This document shows positions 17,183 to 27,520 of a stretch of DNA of 64,000 nt, piece after piece. Below the pieces are notes generated by a model. The model did no database searches. It had not been told where the DNA came from and saw only the letters and a list, made by a program, of their open reading frames with translations. Both the position numbers and the translations under genes were made by a program. Location of the stretch: contig NZ_CP096019.1 in assembly GCF_023115355.1 (NCBI RefSeq), positions 372,001 to 436,000 of the forward strand, given 5' to 3'. Within the stretch, counting starts at the first letter, position 1. Each line of letters starts with the position of its first letter. The DNA is from Halocatena salina. Lineage in GTDB: Archaea > Halobacteriota > Halobacteria > Halobacteriales > Haloarculaceae.

Positions 17183-17192
17183 TATAAAAAAT
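17183..17192 (+). promoter_or_regulatory. TATA box of the pcc/bkt operon
   Basis: TATAAAAAAT stands about 33-42 bases before the ATG at 17225 in an otherwise A/T-rich gap. The spacing predicts transcription starting within a few bases of the start codon, so the message would be nearly leaderless, as is common in haloarchaea. No strong TATA is seen before the later genes of the cluster, in line with one operon. Confidence 0.55.
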
Positions 17193-17224
17193 ATTAAGGT
17201 TATAACGGAGCAAATTCAGATACC

Positions 17225-17968
17225 ATGTCGTTGGAAGAGAAGACGTGTGTGGTAACCGGTGCCTCCAGAGGTATCGGACGAGGAATCGCCGAGGAGTTAG
17301 GCCGTGCTGGAGGAGACGTTGTGGTCAACTACCACACGTCCGAAGCACAGGCACACGATGTCGTCGACGCTATCGAGGAATCTGGTGGTAACGCGATCGC
17401 CGTTCAGGGCAACGTCTCCGAAATCGATGAAATGGAGGCGATGTGCGAGACGACTCGACGGGTGTTCGGACCGGCGGAAGTGGTTGTGAACAACGCTGGG
17501 ATCACGGCCGATCAGACGTTCGATAACATGACGACCGAAGAGTGGCAGTCGGTCGTTTCGGTCAATCTCAACGGCGCGTTCAACTGCATCAAGGCGTATT
17601 TCGATGATGTGTACAACGCCGATACGGGACGAGTGATCAACGTTTCGTCGATGGTCGGTTTGAAAGGCAACTACGGGCAAGCCAACTATGCGGCCGCAAA
17701 AAGCGGACTGTTCGGACTTACCCGCACTCTGGCCCTCGAAATGTCCAAATCAGGGACAACCGTTAATTGCATTGCTCCCGGATTCACCAAAACTGATATG
17801 CTCGAAGATGTCCCTAAAGAGATCCAAGAGTCTATTCTGGATCAGATTCCATTGAATCGGTTCGCAGAACCGAAAGATATCGCTGGACTCGTCCGGTATC
17901 TCGCAGGGTCTCGTTCCGGCTACATGACCGGGCAGATCCTTCCGATCACCGGTGGCATGGAGTGGTAA
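17225..17968 (+). CDS. Short-chain dehydrogenase, beta-ketoacyl-CoA/ACP reductase type (PhaB/FabG-like)
   Basis: A 247-residue classical SDR. The cofactor loop is TGASRGIG (residues 11-18), the structural NNAG is at 89-92, and the catalytic set is N114, S142, Y155 and K159 (YAAAK). The C-terminus GYMTGQILPITGGMEW is typical of FabG/PhaB enzymes that reduce 3-ketoacyl thioesters with NADPH or NADH. With acyl-CoA carboxylase and a thiolase pair in the same operon, a role as acetoacetyl-CoA reductase for polyhydroxyalkanoate, or a related ketoacyl step, is likely. Haloarchaea lack bacterial fatty acid synthase, which argues against classical FabG. Confidence 0.83.
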   Translation: MSLEEKTCVVTGASRGIGRGIAEELGRAGGDVVVNYHTSEAQAHDVVDAIEESGGNAIAVQGNVSEIDEMEAMCETTRRVFGPAEVVVNNAGITADQTFDNMTTEEWQSVVSVNLNGAFNCIKAYFDDVYNADTGRVINVSSMVGLKGNYGQANYAAAKSGLFGLTRTLALEMSKSGTTVNCIAPGFTKTDMLEDVPKEIQESILDQIPLNRFAEPKDIAGLVRYLAGSRSGYMTGQILPITGGMEW

Positions 17969-17972
17969 ACCG

Positions 17973-20002
<2,030 letters not shown>

Positions 20003-20003
20003 G

Positions 20004-21158
20004 ATGCGAGACGTCGCCGTCATCGGCGCGTCGATGTCGAAGTTCGGTCAGCGCGAGGCGTGGCTTCAGGAACTCCTCGCACAGGCCGGAACTGCCTGTT
20101 TACGGGATGGGAACGTCGATCCGGAGGAGATCGAACACCTGTACGTCTCGAACATGGCCAGCGGCGAGTTCGAAGGACAGACGGGCGCATCGAACGCGCT
20201 GGCCCACGATATTGGCGTACTACCAGCATTCACACAGCGCGTCGACCAGACGTCGTCCTCTGGCGGTGCAGGCATCTACACCGCCTGGCAGTCGATCGCC
20301 TCGGGAACGAGCGACATGACGCTGCTGGTCGGCGGGGAGAAAATGACCCACCGCTCGACGTCGGAAACGACCGACATCATCGCCTCGGTAACCCATCCCG
20401 TCGAGTACAAACACGGCGTGACGCTGCCGAGTTTCGCAGGCTTGACCGCCCGGCTGTATCTGGATACGTACGATGCGCCACGGGAAAGCCTCGCCACGGT
20501 GGCAGTGAAAAATCATAGAAACGGTGTTGACAATCCACACGCCCAGTTCCGAAAGGAAGTCGACACCGAAACTGTACTCAACTCGCCGATCGTGGCCGAT
20601 CCGCTTCGGCTGTACGACTTCTGTCCAATAACTGATGGAAGTTCGGCGCTGTTGTTCTGCCCGCTCGAAGACGCAGCCCAGTACACAGAGGACTACGTTT
20701 CTATTGCGGGCATCGGTGGCGCGACGGACACACACGTCGTTCACGAGCGGACGGATCCGACAACGATGGGAGGCGTCGTCGAGAGCGGACAACAGGCCTA
20801 CGAGATGAGCGACTACTACCCCGAAGACATCGACGTGGCCGAGTTACACGATATGTTTACCATTCTAGAGTTCCTTCAATCAGAGGGGTTGGGCTTTTTC
20901 GATCCGGGGCAGGCGTGGAAGGCCACCCAAAACGGAGAGACTGCCAGTGACGGGCAGCTCCCGATCAACACGTCCGGCGGACTCAAATCGAAAGGGCACC
21001 CTCTCGGTGCGACGGGGGTCGCACAGGGGTATGAGATATACAAACAGCTCATCGACGACGCAGGACCGCGGCAGGTCGAGGCGGATGTCGGGCTGGCCTG
21101 TAACGTCGGTGGGTTTGGCAACTGCGTCACGACCGTGATCATGGAGGACGAACGATGA
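20004..21158 (+). CDS. bktB: Beta-ketothiolase catalytic (alpha) subunit, haloarchaeal BktB/PhaA type with Ser nucleophile
   Basis: A 384-residue thiolase starting one base after pccX. The region RVDQTSSSGGAG aligns with the nucleophile loop of thiolases, where the usual Cys is replaced by Ser85. The histidine motifs ELHDMF and KSKGHPLGATG are intact, giving a Ser-His-His set like that described for haloarchaeal BktB. Such enzymes condense acetyl-CoA with acetyl- or propionyl-CoA to form PHB/PHBV precursors. The following gene encodes the expected OB-fold partner. Alternatively it could act as a degradative SCP-x-type thiolase. Confidence 0.8.
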   Translation: MRDVAVIGASMSKFGQREAWLQELLAQAGTACLRDGNVDPEEIEHLYVSNMASGEFEGQTGASNALAHDIGVLPAFTQRVDQTSSSGGAGIYTAWQSIASGTSDMTLLVGGEKMTHRSTSETTDIIASVTHPVEYKHGVTLPSFAGLTARLYLDTYDAPRESLATVAVKNHRNGVDNPHAQFRKEVDTETVLNSPIVADPLRLYDFCPITDGSSALLFCPLEDAAQYTEDYVSIAGIGGATDTHVVHERTDPTTMGGVVESGQQAYEMSDYYPEDIDVAELHDMFTILEFLQSEGLGFFDPGQAWKATQNGETASDGQLPINTSGGLKSKGHPLGATGVAQGYEIYKQLIDDAGPRQVEADVGLACNVGGFGNCVTTVIMEDER

Positions 21159-21529
21159 GCGAACGAAACGCACTAACGGCAACCCGATATGCGGACGGCA
21201 CTATCAGCTATCCCGGCCATCCGGTCGGCCCGAATGGGAGCGAACCAGTCGACACCATCGATCTGAGCGAACACACGGCGACGGTGGTGACGTGGACGAC
21301 CAGCACTGCAACGCCGCCCGGAGTGCGCGAACCGAACCATCTGGCGATCGTCGAGTTCGACATCGACGGGCAGTCGGTTCGCGCGATCGGCCAGCTCACG
21401 GACGATGACGTGGAGATCAACGACACCGTTCGACCTGTGTACACAGAACAACTCCGCGAACCCGGTGTGGGTATCCGTGAACCCGAGAGCCAAGAATGGG
21501 ATGGTTACCGGTTCGAGCCGGTGGAGTAA
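21155..21529 (+). CDS. OB-fold beta subunit of the thiolase
   Basis: A 124-residue protein that overlaps the thiolase stop by four bases (ATGA). It is of the DUF35 OB-fold class: TATVVTWTTSTATPPGVREP, then LAIVEFDIDGQSVRAIGQL, are strands of a small beta barrel. The zinc-ribbon cysteines usual in DUF35 proteins are absent; there is no Cys at all. Haloarchaeal thiolases of the BktB/PhaA type need such a partner for stability or activity. The four-base overlap suggests translational coupling to a fixed ratio. Confidence 0.8.
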   Translation: MSERNALTATRYADGTISYPGHPVGPNGSEPVDTIDLSEHTATVVTWTTSTATPPGVREPNHLAIVEFDIDGQSVRAIGQLTDDDVEINDTVRPVYTEQLREPGVGIREPESQEWDGYRFEPVE

Positions 21530-21538
21530 TTTTTCCGA

Positions 21539-22546
21539 TCAGGTAAAAGACGGCATCACTTCTTCGGCGACGACCTCACAGAACGCCGTCTGGTCGGGAC
21601 TCGAACTCTGAAAGACGATGTGATCGAAGCCACACTCGACGTACTCTTCGGTGACAGCGAGCAGATCCTCGGGATCTGTGGTGATGACGAACGCATCTTT
21701 CAGCACCTCGGTACTGAGGAGATCACCGTGGGCTTGGAGGTAGCGTGGATCGGCAACGTTCTGTTCGAACACCATCGGGAGCAGCGTGAGCCGCCAGGGG
21801 AGACACGGCTCAACGGCTTGCTGTTCGGTTTGGGCGTACGAACAGTGGATATGAACCGTCTTTTCGACGTCGGTGAGCGACTCGTTTCGGTCGGATTTCT
21901 CGACACCGCGTTCGACGGCGGGAAACAGCTCTTCGGTGACTGTTTCCGTGTCTTCATACACGGTGACGAACCCATCACCCAGATCACCGGCCATTCTAGC
22001 GGTGGTCGGGCCCCCTCCTGCGATGTGAATCGGTGGGGCATCGTTCGGCCCGGTGTAGAGGTTCGCTCCGTCAAGCGACCAGAACTGTCCGTCGTAATCG
22101 ACGAACTCCTCTTCGAACAGCGTGCGGATGATCCGGATCGCTTCGGCGGTCCGGCGGGCGCGCTCGCCGTAGGCGGGCCACGGATTCCCAAGCGGGCGCT
22201 CGTTCAGCGCTTCTCCCGTTCCGATGCCGAGAAACACCCGATCGGAAGCCAATTCGAGCAGTGTTGCGAGCCTGTGAGCGACGTTCGCGGGGTGGTACCG
22301 GTTGAGGATCGCCGTCACCCCTGTTCCGATTTCGATTTCGTCGGTTCGCTCGAGGGCTGCTGGCAGCCACGACCAGCAGTTGCCACCGTTTGCAGGCGTT
22401 CCATCCGAGTGATGGTCGAACCACGGATGAAAGTGATCGTTGACCCAAACGCTGTCGAACCCGGTCTGTTCTGCGAGAACTGCCTGTTCAAGACACTCCG
22501 TTGGGGAGAACTCTTCGAGTGACGCGAAATAGCCAAAGCGAGTCAT
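21539..22546 (-). CDS. F420-dependent LLM-class oxidoreductase
   Basis: A 335-residue luciferase-like TIM-barrel protein: FDSVWVNDHFHPWFDHH, then IEIGTGVTAILNRYHPANVAH and RVFLGIGTGEALNE, follow the F420-dependent glucose-6-phosphate/alcohol dehydrogenase branch (TIGR03557-like). These enzymes use cofactor F420, made by haloarchaea, to oxidise alcohols or sugars. The substrate is not visible. It ends ten bases after the OB-fold gene and faces it, so it is not part of that operon. TrmB is divergent from it, 104 bases away, and might control it. Confidence 0.85.
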   Translation of the reverse strand: MTRFGYFASLEEFSPTECLEQAVLAEQTGFDSVWVNDHFHPWFDHHSDGTPANGGNCWSWLPAALERTDEIEIGTGVTAILNRYHPANVAHRLATLLELASDRVFLGIGTGEALNERPLGNPWPAYGERARRTAEAIRIIRTLFEEEFVDYDGQFWSLDGANLYTGPNDAPPIHIAGGGPTTARMAGDLGDGFVTVYEDTETVTEELFPAVERGVEKSDRNESLTDVEKTVHIHCSYAQTEQQAVEPCLPWRLTLLPMVFEQNVADPRYLQAHGDLLSTEVLKDAFVITTDPEDLLAVTEEYVECGFDHIVFQSSSPDQTAFCEVVAEEVMPSFT

Positions 22547-22650
22547 CGTACGCTCAGTCTCGTCGGGCAGTGAGAAAAACGTACGGTGACCCCAGAGCCG
22601 ATCCGCAGACGGGCGACTGACTTATCCGTCTCTCACCGATTGTAACGGCT

Positions 22651-23508
22651 ATGACTGCCAGAGACGTGTTCGATCGGCTCGAACTGACTGATTACGAACG
22701 GGATGCGCTGATCGATCTGTTCGATCTCGGCCGCACGACGGCTCCGAACCTCGCTGAGGCGACCGGGATTCCGAAGGCACGCATCTACGACGTACTGGGT
22801 TCACTCGCCGATGACGGATACGTAGAGGTGATTCCAGGTCGACCGAAGGAGTACATCGCAAAACCGCCCGACGCAGTGCTCGATCGAGCCACAGAGAACG
22901 AACGACAGTCGTTCGAACGATTCAAACAGGAGGTCGAACGGAATCGAGAGGCGTTTCTCACGGAGTTCCAGCCGCGCTATGAACACGCGACAGAAGGCGA
23001 CCGACCGGCCGAAGAGCTGTTTCGGGTCGTTGATGTGGGAGAACCGAGCGAGTCCGGGACGCGGCGAATCTACCACACCGCGACCGAGAGCGTCCGTGTG
23101 TTGAGCAAAGCCTTCGAATATCTCGACCGCATCGAGCCGGCGTTCGCCGATGCGGTCGAACGGGGGCTTGACGTACGGATCCTGCTGTTGTCACCGAACC
23201 GACTCGCACCACCGGCGCGAGACCAGCAAGCGGACACCGTCGCTCACATCACCGACACGTATCCGAGCGTCGGAATTCGGTACAGCGATCGCCCGCTGCC
23301 GTGGCGTGGAACGATCGCGGATCCGAGCATGGAATATGACAGCGGGACCGCAATCTTGCTCGTTCAAGAAGACGAAGTGCCAAACCACATGCGACAAGCC
23401 GCGATCACCGAAAACGGCTCGTTCGTCGCTGGCGTGGGCCGGTACTTCGATTTAGTGTGGACTCACGAGAGCGACGAAGTCGGAGAGCGCCACGCCAACA
23501 CGCCGTAA
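22651..23508 (+). CDS. TrmB-family transcriptional regulator
   Basis: A 285-residue protein with the N-terminal TrmB winged helix: LELTDYERDALIDLFDLGRT, then IPKARIYDVLGSLADDGYV as recognition helix and PGRPKEYIAKPP as wing. The rest (from about residue 120) fits the TrmB effector/PLD-like domain, with FEYLDRIEPAFADAVERGLD. TrmB regulators respond to sugars or metabolites and control carbohydrate or central metabolism. Its position divergent to the LLM oxidoreductase suggests a local target; that is inference. Its 3' end overlaps the convergent glycosyltransferase gene by 46 bases. Confidence 0.85.
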   Translation: MTARDVFDRLELTDYERDALIDLFDLGRTTAPNLAEATGIPKARIYDVLGSLADDGYVEVIPGRPKEYIAKPPDAVLDRATENERQSFERFKQEVERNREAFLTEFQPRYEHATEGDRPAEELFRVVDVGEPSESGTRRIYHTATESVRVLSKAFEYLDRIEPAFADAVERGLDVRILLLSPNRLAPPARDQQADTVAHITDTYPSVGIRYSDRPLPWRGTIADPSMEYDSGTAILLVQEDEVPNHMRQAAITENGSFVAGVGRYFDLVWTHESDEVGERHANTP

Positions 23509-24527
23509 CCGTATCCGACGCCGACCACGGCGGTGAGGACGAACACCATGAGTAACTGTGCGAACCCGGCGATCGAGGGCCGTCGAATCATCTCGAAAAG
23601 TCGTCGTGGGATGAATTTCCGGACCAATTGACCCAAAAACGCAGACTCTTCGGCTGTCACCGGCTTCTGTCCGGTTGCTTGTCGAAGATTATTCGACTCT
23701 GTCACCGGCTTCTTGTCGATTGCTTGAGGAACTTCGTTTCTCTCTGTCGCCGTCGTGTCGGAAAGCAACACCGCCATCCCGCGTTTCGAGTAGCCTTGCC
23801 AGAACGCACGGGTTACGAGCCACCGCATATCAGTTCGGTATTCAAACACTTTGTGGGCGACCCGCGCGTCGGGGGTGTAGAACACACCGACGCCGTACCG
23901 GTTTCGGAGTCGTGCACAGAGTTCCGTCTCGCCACCTTGGAGCTGTTTGTTCCCCTGTCGTCCGCCGATCTCCGTATCGAACCCACCGAGTTCCTGAAAC
24001 ACCGCCCGCCGCATCGAGAAGTTAGAGCCGGGAGTGTTTCGGACCTCGCCCGGTCCGTCGGCAAAGCCACGATGAGTGACACCGATCAGCCAGTAAAACT
24101 CGGCAGGGAGAAACGAAGGCTTGTCCGCAATCCACTCCGGCGTCATCTTTCCGCCGACTGCGAGTGGATACTCGTGGTCGAGATCAGTATTGACGTCCCG
24201 TTCTCGATACGCCCGTGCGAGTTCGGCGAGCCACTCGGGGTGTGCGACGGCGTCGTCGTCGAGAAATGCTACGACGTCTCCCTGCGCGAGCGATGCACCG
24301 GTGTTTCGGGTGGCAAGCAGCCCCCGATTGGTTGCTTGGAGGCGAACCCGCACGTCCGGATGATCGCCGAACTCTGCTTGAACCTGCTGAGCGACCGTCG
24401 GGTTGCCGTCGCTGACGACGATGAGTTCGCGGTCGGAATACGTTTGGTCGAGCACGCTCTCGATGGCATCCCGAAGGGCGGGCAATCGGTCTTCAGTGTG
24501 GGTACAGACGACGACCGAGATTCGCAT
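23463..24527 (-). CDS. aglG: AglG-like family 2 glycosyltransferase with C-terminal membrane helix
   Basis: A 354-residue GT2 enzyme: RISVVVCTHTEDRLPALRDA, VVSDGNPTVAQQ, VVAFLDDDAVAHPEW (metal-binding DDD) and GGETELCARLRNRYG (catalytic base ED-like region). This is the AglG/AglE/AglI group that adds hexuronic acids to the dolichyl-phosphate glycan in Haloferax. AglG-level identity is a good guess. A C-terminal helix near residues 325-345 would anchor it. An internal 45-base tandem duplication encodes the repeated KPVTE/KPVTA motif. It is divergent to aglB with 98 bases between starts. Confidence 0.7.
   Translation of the reverse strand: MRISVVVCTHTEDRLPALRDAIESVLDQTYSDRELIVVSDGNPTVAQQVQAEFGDHPDVRVRLQATNRGLLATRNTGASLAQGDVVAFLDDDAVAHPEWLAELARAYRERDVNTDLDHEYPLAVGGKMTPEWIADKPSFLPAEFYWLIGVTHRGFADGPGEVRNTPGSNFSMRRAVFQELGGFDTEIGGRQGNKQLQGGETELCARLRNRYGVGVFYTPDARVAHKVFEYRTDMRWLVTRAFWQGYSKRGMAVLLSDTTATERNEVPQAIDKKPVTESNNLRQATGQKPVTAEESAFLGQLVRKFIPRRLFEMIRRPSIAGFAQLLMVFVLTAVVGVGYGYGVLAWRSPTSSLS
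23654..23726 (-). repeat. Internal tandem duplication (45-base period) in the aglG-like gene
   Basis: Two copies of a 28-base unit (23654-23681 and 23699-23726) differ at four positions and are spaced 45 bases start to start, which is 15 codons. In the protein they give IDKKPVTE and TGQKPVTA, with Q-A in front of each. The region sits between the enzyme domain and the membrane helix, in a linker that can tolerate change. Confidence 0.65.
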
Positions 24528-24625
24528 ATCCCTCCTCAGAGATCGATGGATAGGGGTGTTTCGTCTCAGCGGACGTGTAGATGGTTTCCAAAGTTTTATC
24601 CGCGTTTTTGCGTTCCACTCACCCA

Positions 24626-27520
24626 ATGAATCAGCGAACCGGGCAACAGACAACGGTGAGCCAGGAGCAGCTGTTGGAGTGGATGATGAAGTGGTATCAC
24701 GTGCCGATACTCCTCGGGTTGCTCGCGTTCATGTTCTGGAATCGGGTGCGGACGTGGCAACGGTTCGTAACCGACAACGGCGTGTTTTTCTCGGGCAACG
24801 ACGCGTGGTATCACCTTCGACAGACAACCTACACCGTCCACAACTGGCCCTGGACGATGCCGTTCGATCCATGGACGCATTTCCCGATCGGGACTGCGTC
24901 AGGGCAGTTCGGAACGTTTTACGATCAGATCGTTGCGACCGTCGCGCTCATCGTCGGGCTGGGTAGCCCGGATCAGGGAACGATCGAGCTCACGCTTCTG
25001 TTTGCGCCCGCTGTATTCGGAACGCTCACGGCGATCCCGGTGTACTTCATCGCGCGCCGGATCAGCGGACGGCTCGGTGGACTGACGGCGGTGCTCGTGC
25101 TTTCGTTCACGACCGGGGCGTTCCTCCAGCGGACACTGGTCGGGTTTTCGGACCATCACGCTGCGGAGGCGTTCTTTCAAGCCGTCGCCGTTCTCGGACT
25201 GATGGTTGCTCTCAAGGTGGCCAAAGAAGAGAAACCCGTGTACGAGCTGCTCATAGCGCGTGAAACCGATGCGCTCTATCGGCCGCTCAAAGCCGCGTTG
25301 ATCGCGGGTGTTGCGATCGCGCTGTACATCTGGGTGTGGCCACCGGGAATCATGATCGCCGCGGTCTTCAGCGTCTTTTTCATCGTACAGCTGTCGCTTG
25401 ATTATCTCCGAGGGCAGAGCCCGGAACACACGGCGTTCGTCTCTATCAGTGCGTTCGTCGTTGCTGGACTGCTCGTTGCCAGCCGGATCTCGACGCTTTC
25501 GTTCACGGCGACCGACTTCTCCTTGCTTCAGCCTGCGCTGTTGGTGATCGTGGCTCTCGGTCTCGCTGTGATGGCCGCGATCGCACGGGGATTCGACGCG
25601 AAGGGAATCGATCGACGGCTGTATCCGATCGTGATTCTCGGCGGAGTCGTTCTTACGGTAGGGACTGTCGCGCTCGTGTTCCCCGACCTGTATTCGTACA
25701 TGGTGTCACAGTCGCTACGTTTCATCGGACTGTCGACGACCGCCGCTCAGCGCACCGTCACCGAGGCCCAGCCACTCAGCATGGATTCGAACGCACGCAA
25801 CTACTGGGCCAGCATCATGAACGCCGCTTATGGACTCGCGTTCTATCTCGCTATCGTCGGGGTGTTCGTCGCACTCGTTCGGATCGTAACCGACGACGAC
25901 ACCCATCCCGAAAAGCTGCTGTTGATCGTCTGGGGGGTGTTCATGACGCTGGCGGTGTTCACACAGGTCCGATTCAACTACTACTTCGTGCTGCCAGTCG
26001 CCGTTTTCACGGGATATCTCGTCGGTACCATCGCCCGGTTTCTCGGTCTCGATGCTGTCTCGACGGTCAGCGACATCGAGATTCATCAACTGTTGACCGT
26101 TCTTACCATCGTCTTCCTTATTACCAGCCCATTTATCGCTGTTGGAAACTCAAACGCGCCCGGACAGGCCAGTTCACAGGGGATCGGCGTTTCGACGATC
26201 CAAGCGGGTCAGAACAACGCTCCCGATGGGATCGCCTGGCAGTCAAGCCTCTCGTGGCTGTCGAACGACACACCAGAGGAGGGACGCTACGGAAACCCCA
26301 ACGGCACAGCGATGGAGTATTACGGAACGTACGATCAGACAGACAACTACCAGTATCCGAACGGAGCGTACGGCGTCATGGCGTGGTGGGACTACGGTCA
26401 CTGGATCACGGCACGGGGCGAGCGTATTCCGAATGCGAACCCGTTCCAACAGGGCGCAAAGACCGCTGCCAACTTCCTGCTGGCCACTAACGAGAGCAAC
26501 GCGACCGACCTCATTGACGGTGCGGAGTCGACGCGATACGTGATGGTTGATTGGCAAATAGTGAGTGTACGCTCGAAATACGCTGCACCGACGCAGTTCG
26601 AGACGAATCACAGCATCACAGCGAACGATCTTGCAGTTCCGCTGTACCAAGAGAACTCACAGACAGGAATGTACCGAGCGATCACTAGGATCCCGACCCA
26701 GCGCCACTTCGAGAGCCTGCGCACGCGGATGTACCTGTTCAACGGCAGTGCGGTCGAACCGAAACCGGTCGTGTTCGATTGGGACGAGCAGCCAGTACAA
26801 ACTGAAAGTGGACCCGTGACGATCCGTACGCTGCCATCGGATGGTTCGAATCCGTTCAAGCAGTTCGACAACATGAGCGCTGCTCGAGAGTACGTCGAGC
26901 AGGATAACTCATCTCGACTCGGGGGGATGAATACACCGTCGGAGCCGATTCCGGCGTTGAAACATTACCGGATGGTCCATGTGAGCACAGAGACTGGTCC
27001 CCAGTCCGTCAACGGTCAGCCGTGGGTGAAGACGTTCGAGCGCGTTCCGGGGGCAACCGTAAACGGGACCGGACCGGCGAACACAACCGTGACGGCCAAC
27101 GTCACGATGCGAATGTCAAGTACAGGTGAGACGTTCACCTACGAACAGCACGCTGAAACCAACGAGCAAGGACAGTTCACGATGACGCTTCCGTATTCGA
27201 CGACGGGCTACGAAAAGTGGGGCCCCGAGTCGGGTCACACGAACGTGAGCGTCCGAGCGACTGGTCCGTACACGTTCAGCACGAACGCGACGAACGAGAG
27301 CACCACGGCCAACGTGACCGAAGCCCAAGTCATCAAAAACGATTCAGATCCAGTTACGGTGACGATAGAAGGGGGAAACCAGTCCACAAACGAAACAGCC
27401 AACACGAGCCAAGCAGTTGATAGTACCGAGATGCGCACTGTAGACGACGTTGGAGCTACTGGAGCGAAATCAAACACACAACGCAAAACCGAACACGAAC
27501 CAAAAGCGAAGGTGGCCTAA
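24626..27520 (+). CDS. aglB: Oligosaccharyltransferase AglB (STT3 family)
   Basis: A 964-residue GT-C membrane enzyme. The first extracellular loop holds FSGNDAWYHLR, the acidic acceptor/metal site; about twelve hydrophobic segments follow; then the catalytic WWDYGHW at residues 587-593 opens the extracellular domain, followed by NPFQQGAKTAANFLL. AglB transfers the finished glycan from dolichyl phosphate to Asn of surface proteins. The C-terminus is Thr/Asn-rich with many N-x-S/T sites and may be glycosylated itself. ATG 24626 is preferred over the earlier frame start at 24581. Its stop overlaps the DUF368 start in TAATG. Confidence 0.93.
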   Translation: MNQRTGQQTTVSQEQLLEWMMKWYHVPILLGLLAFMFWNRVRTWQRFVTDNGVFFSGNDAWYHLRQTTYTVHNWPWTMPFDPWTHFPIGTASGQFGTFYDQIVATVALIVGLGSPDQGTIELTLLFAPAVFGTLTAIPVYFIARRISGRLGGLTAVLVLSFTTGAFLQRTLVGFSDHHAAEAFFQAVAVLGLMVALKVAKEEKPVYELLIARETDALYRPLKAALIAGVAIALYIWVWPPGIMIAAVFSVFFIVQLSLDYLRGQSPEHTAFVSISAFVVAGLLVASRISTLSFTATDFSLLQPALLVIVALGLAVMAAIARGFDAKGIDRRLYPIVILGGVVLTVGTVALVFPDLYSYMVSQSLRFIGLSTTAAQRTVTEAQPLSMDSNARNYWASIMNAAYGLAFYLAIVGVFVALVRIVTDDDTHPEKLLLIVWGVFMTLAVFTQVRFNYYFVLPVAVFTGYLVGTIARFLGLDAVSTVSDIEIHQLLTVLTIVFLITSPFIAVGNSNAPGQASSQGIGVSTIQAGQNNAPDGIAWQSSLSWLSNDTPEEGRYGNPNGTAMEYYGTYDQTDNYQYPNGAYGVMAWWDYGHWITARGERIPNANPFQQGAKTAANFLLATNESNATDLIDGAESTRYVMVDWQIVSVRSKYAAPTQFETNHSITANDLAVPLYQENSQTGMYRAITRIPTQRHFESLRTRMYLFNGSAVEPKPVVFDWDEQPVQTESGPVTIRTLPSDGSNPFKQFDNMSAAREYVEQDNSSRLGGMNTPSEPIPALKHYRMVHVSTETGPQSVNGQPWVKTFERVPGATVNGTGPANTTVTANVTMRMSSTGETFTYEQHAETNEQGQFTMTLPYSTTGYEKWGPESGHTNVSVRATGPYTFSTNATNESTTANVTEAQVIKNDSDPVTVTIEGGNQSTNETANTSQAVDSTEMRTVDDVGATGAKSNTQRKTEHEPKAKVA

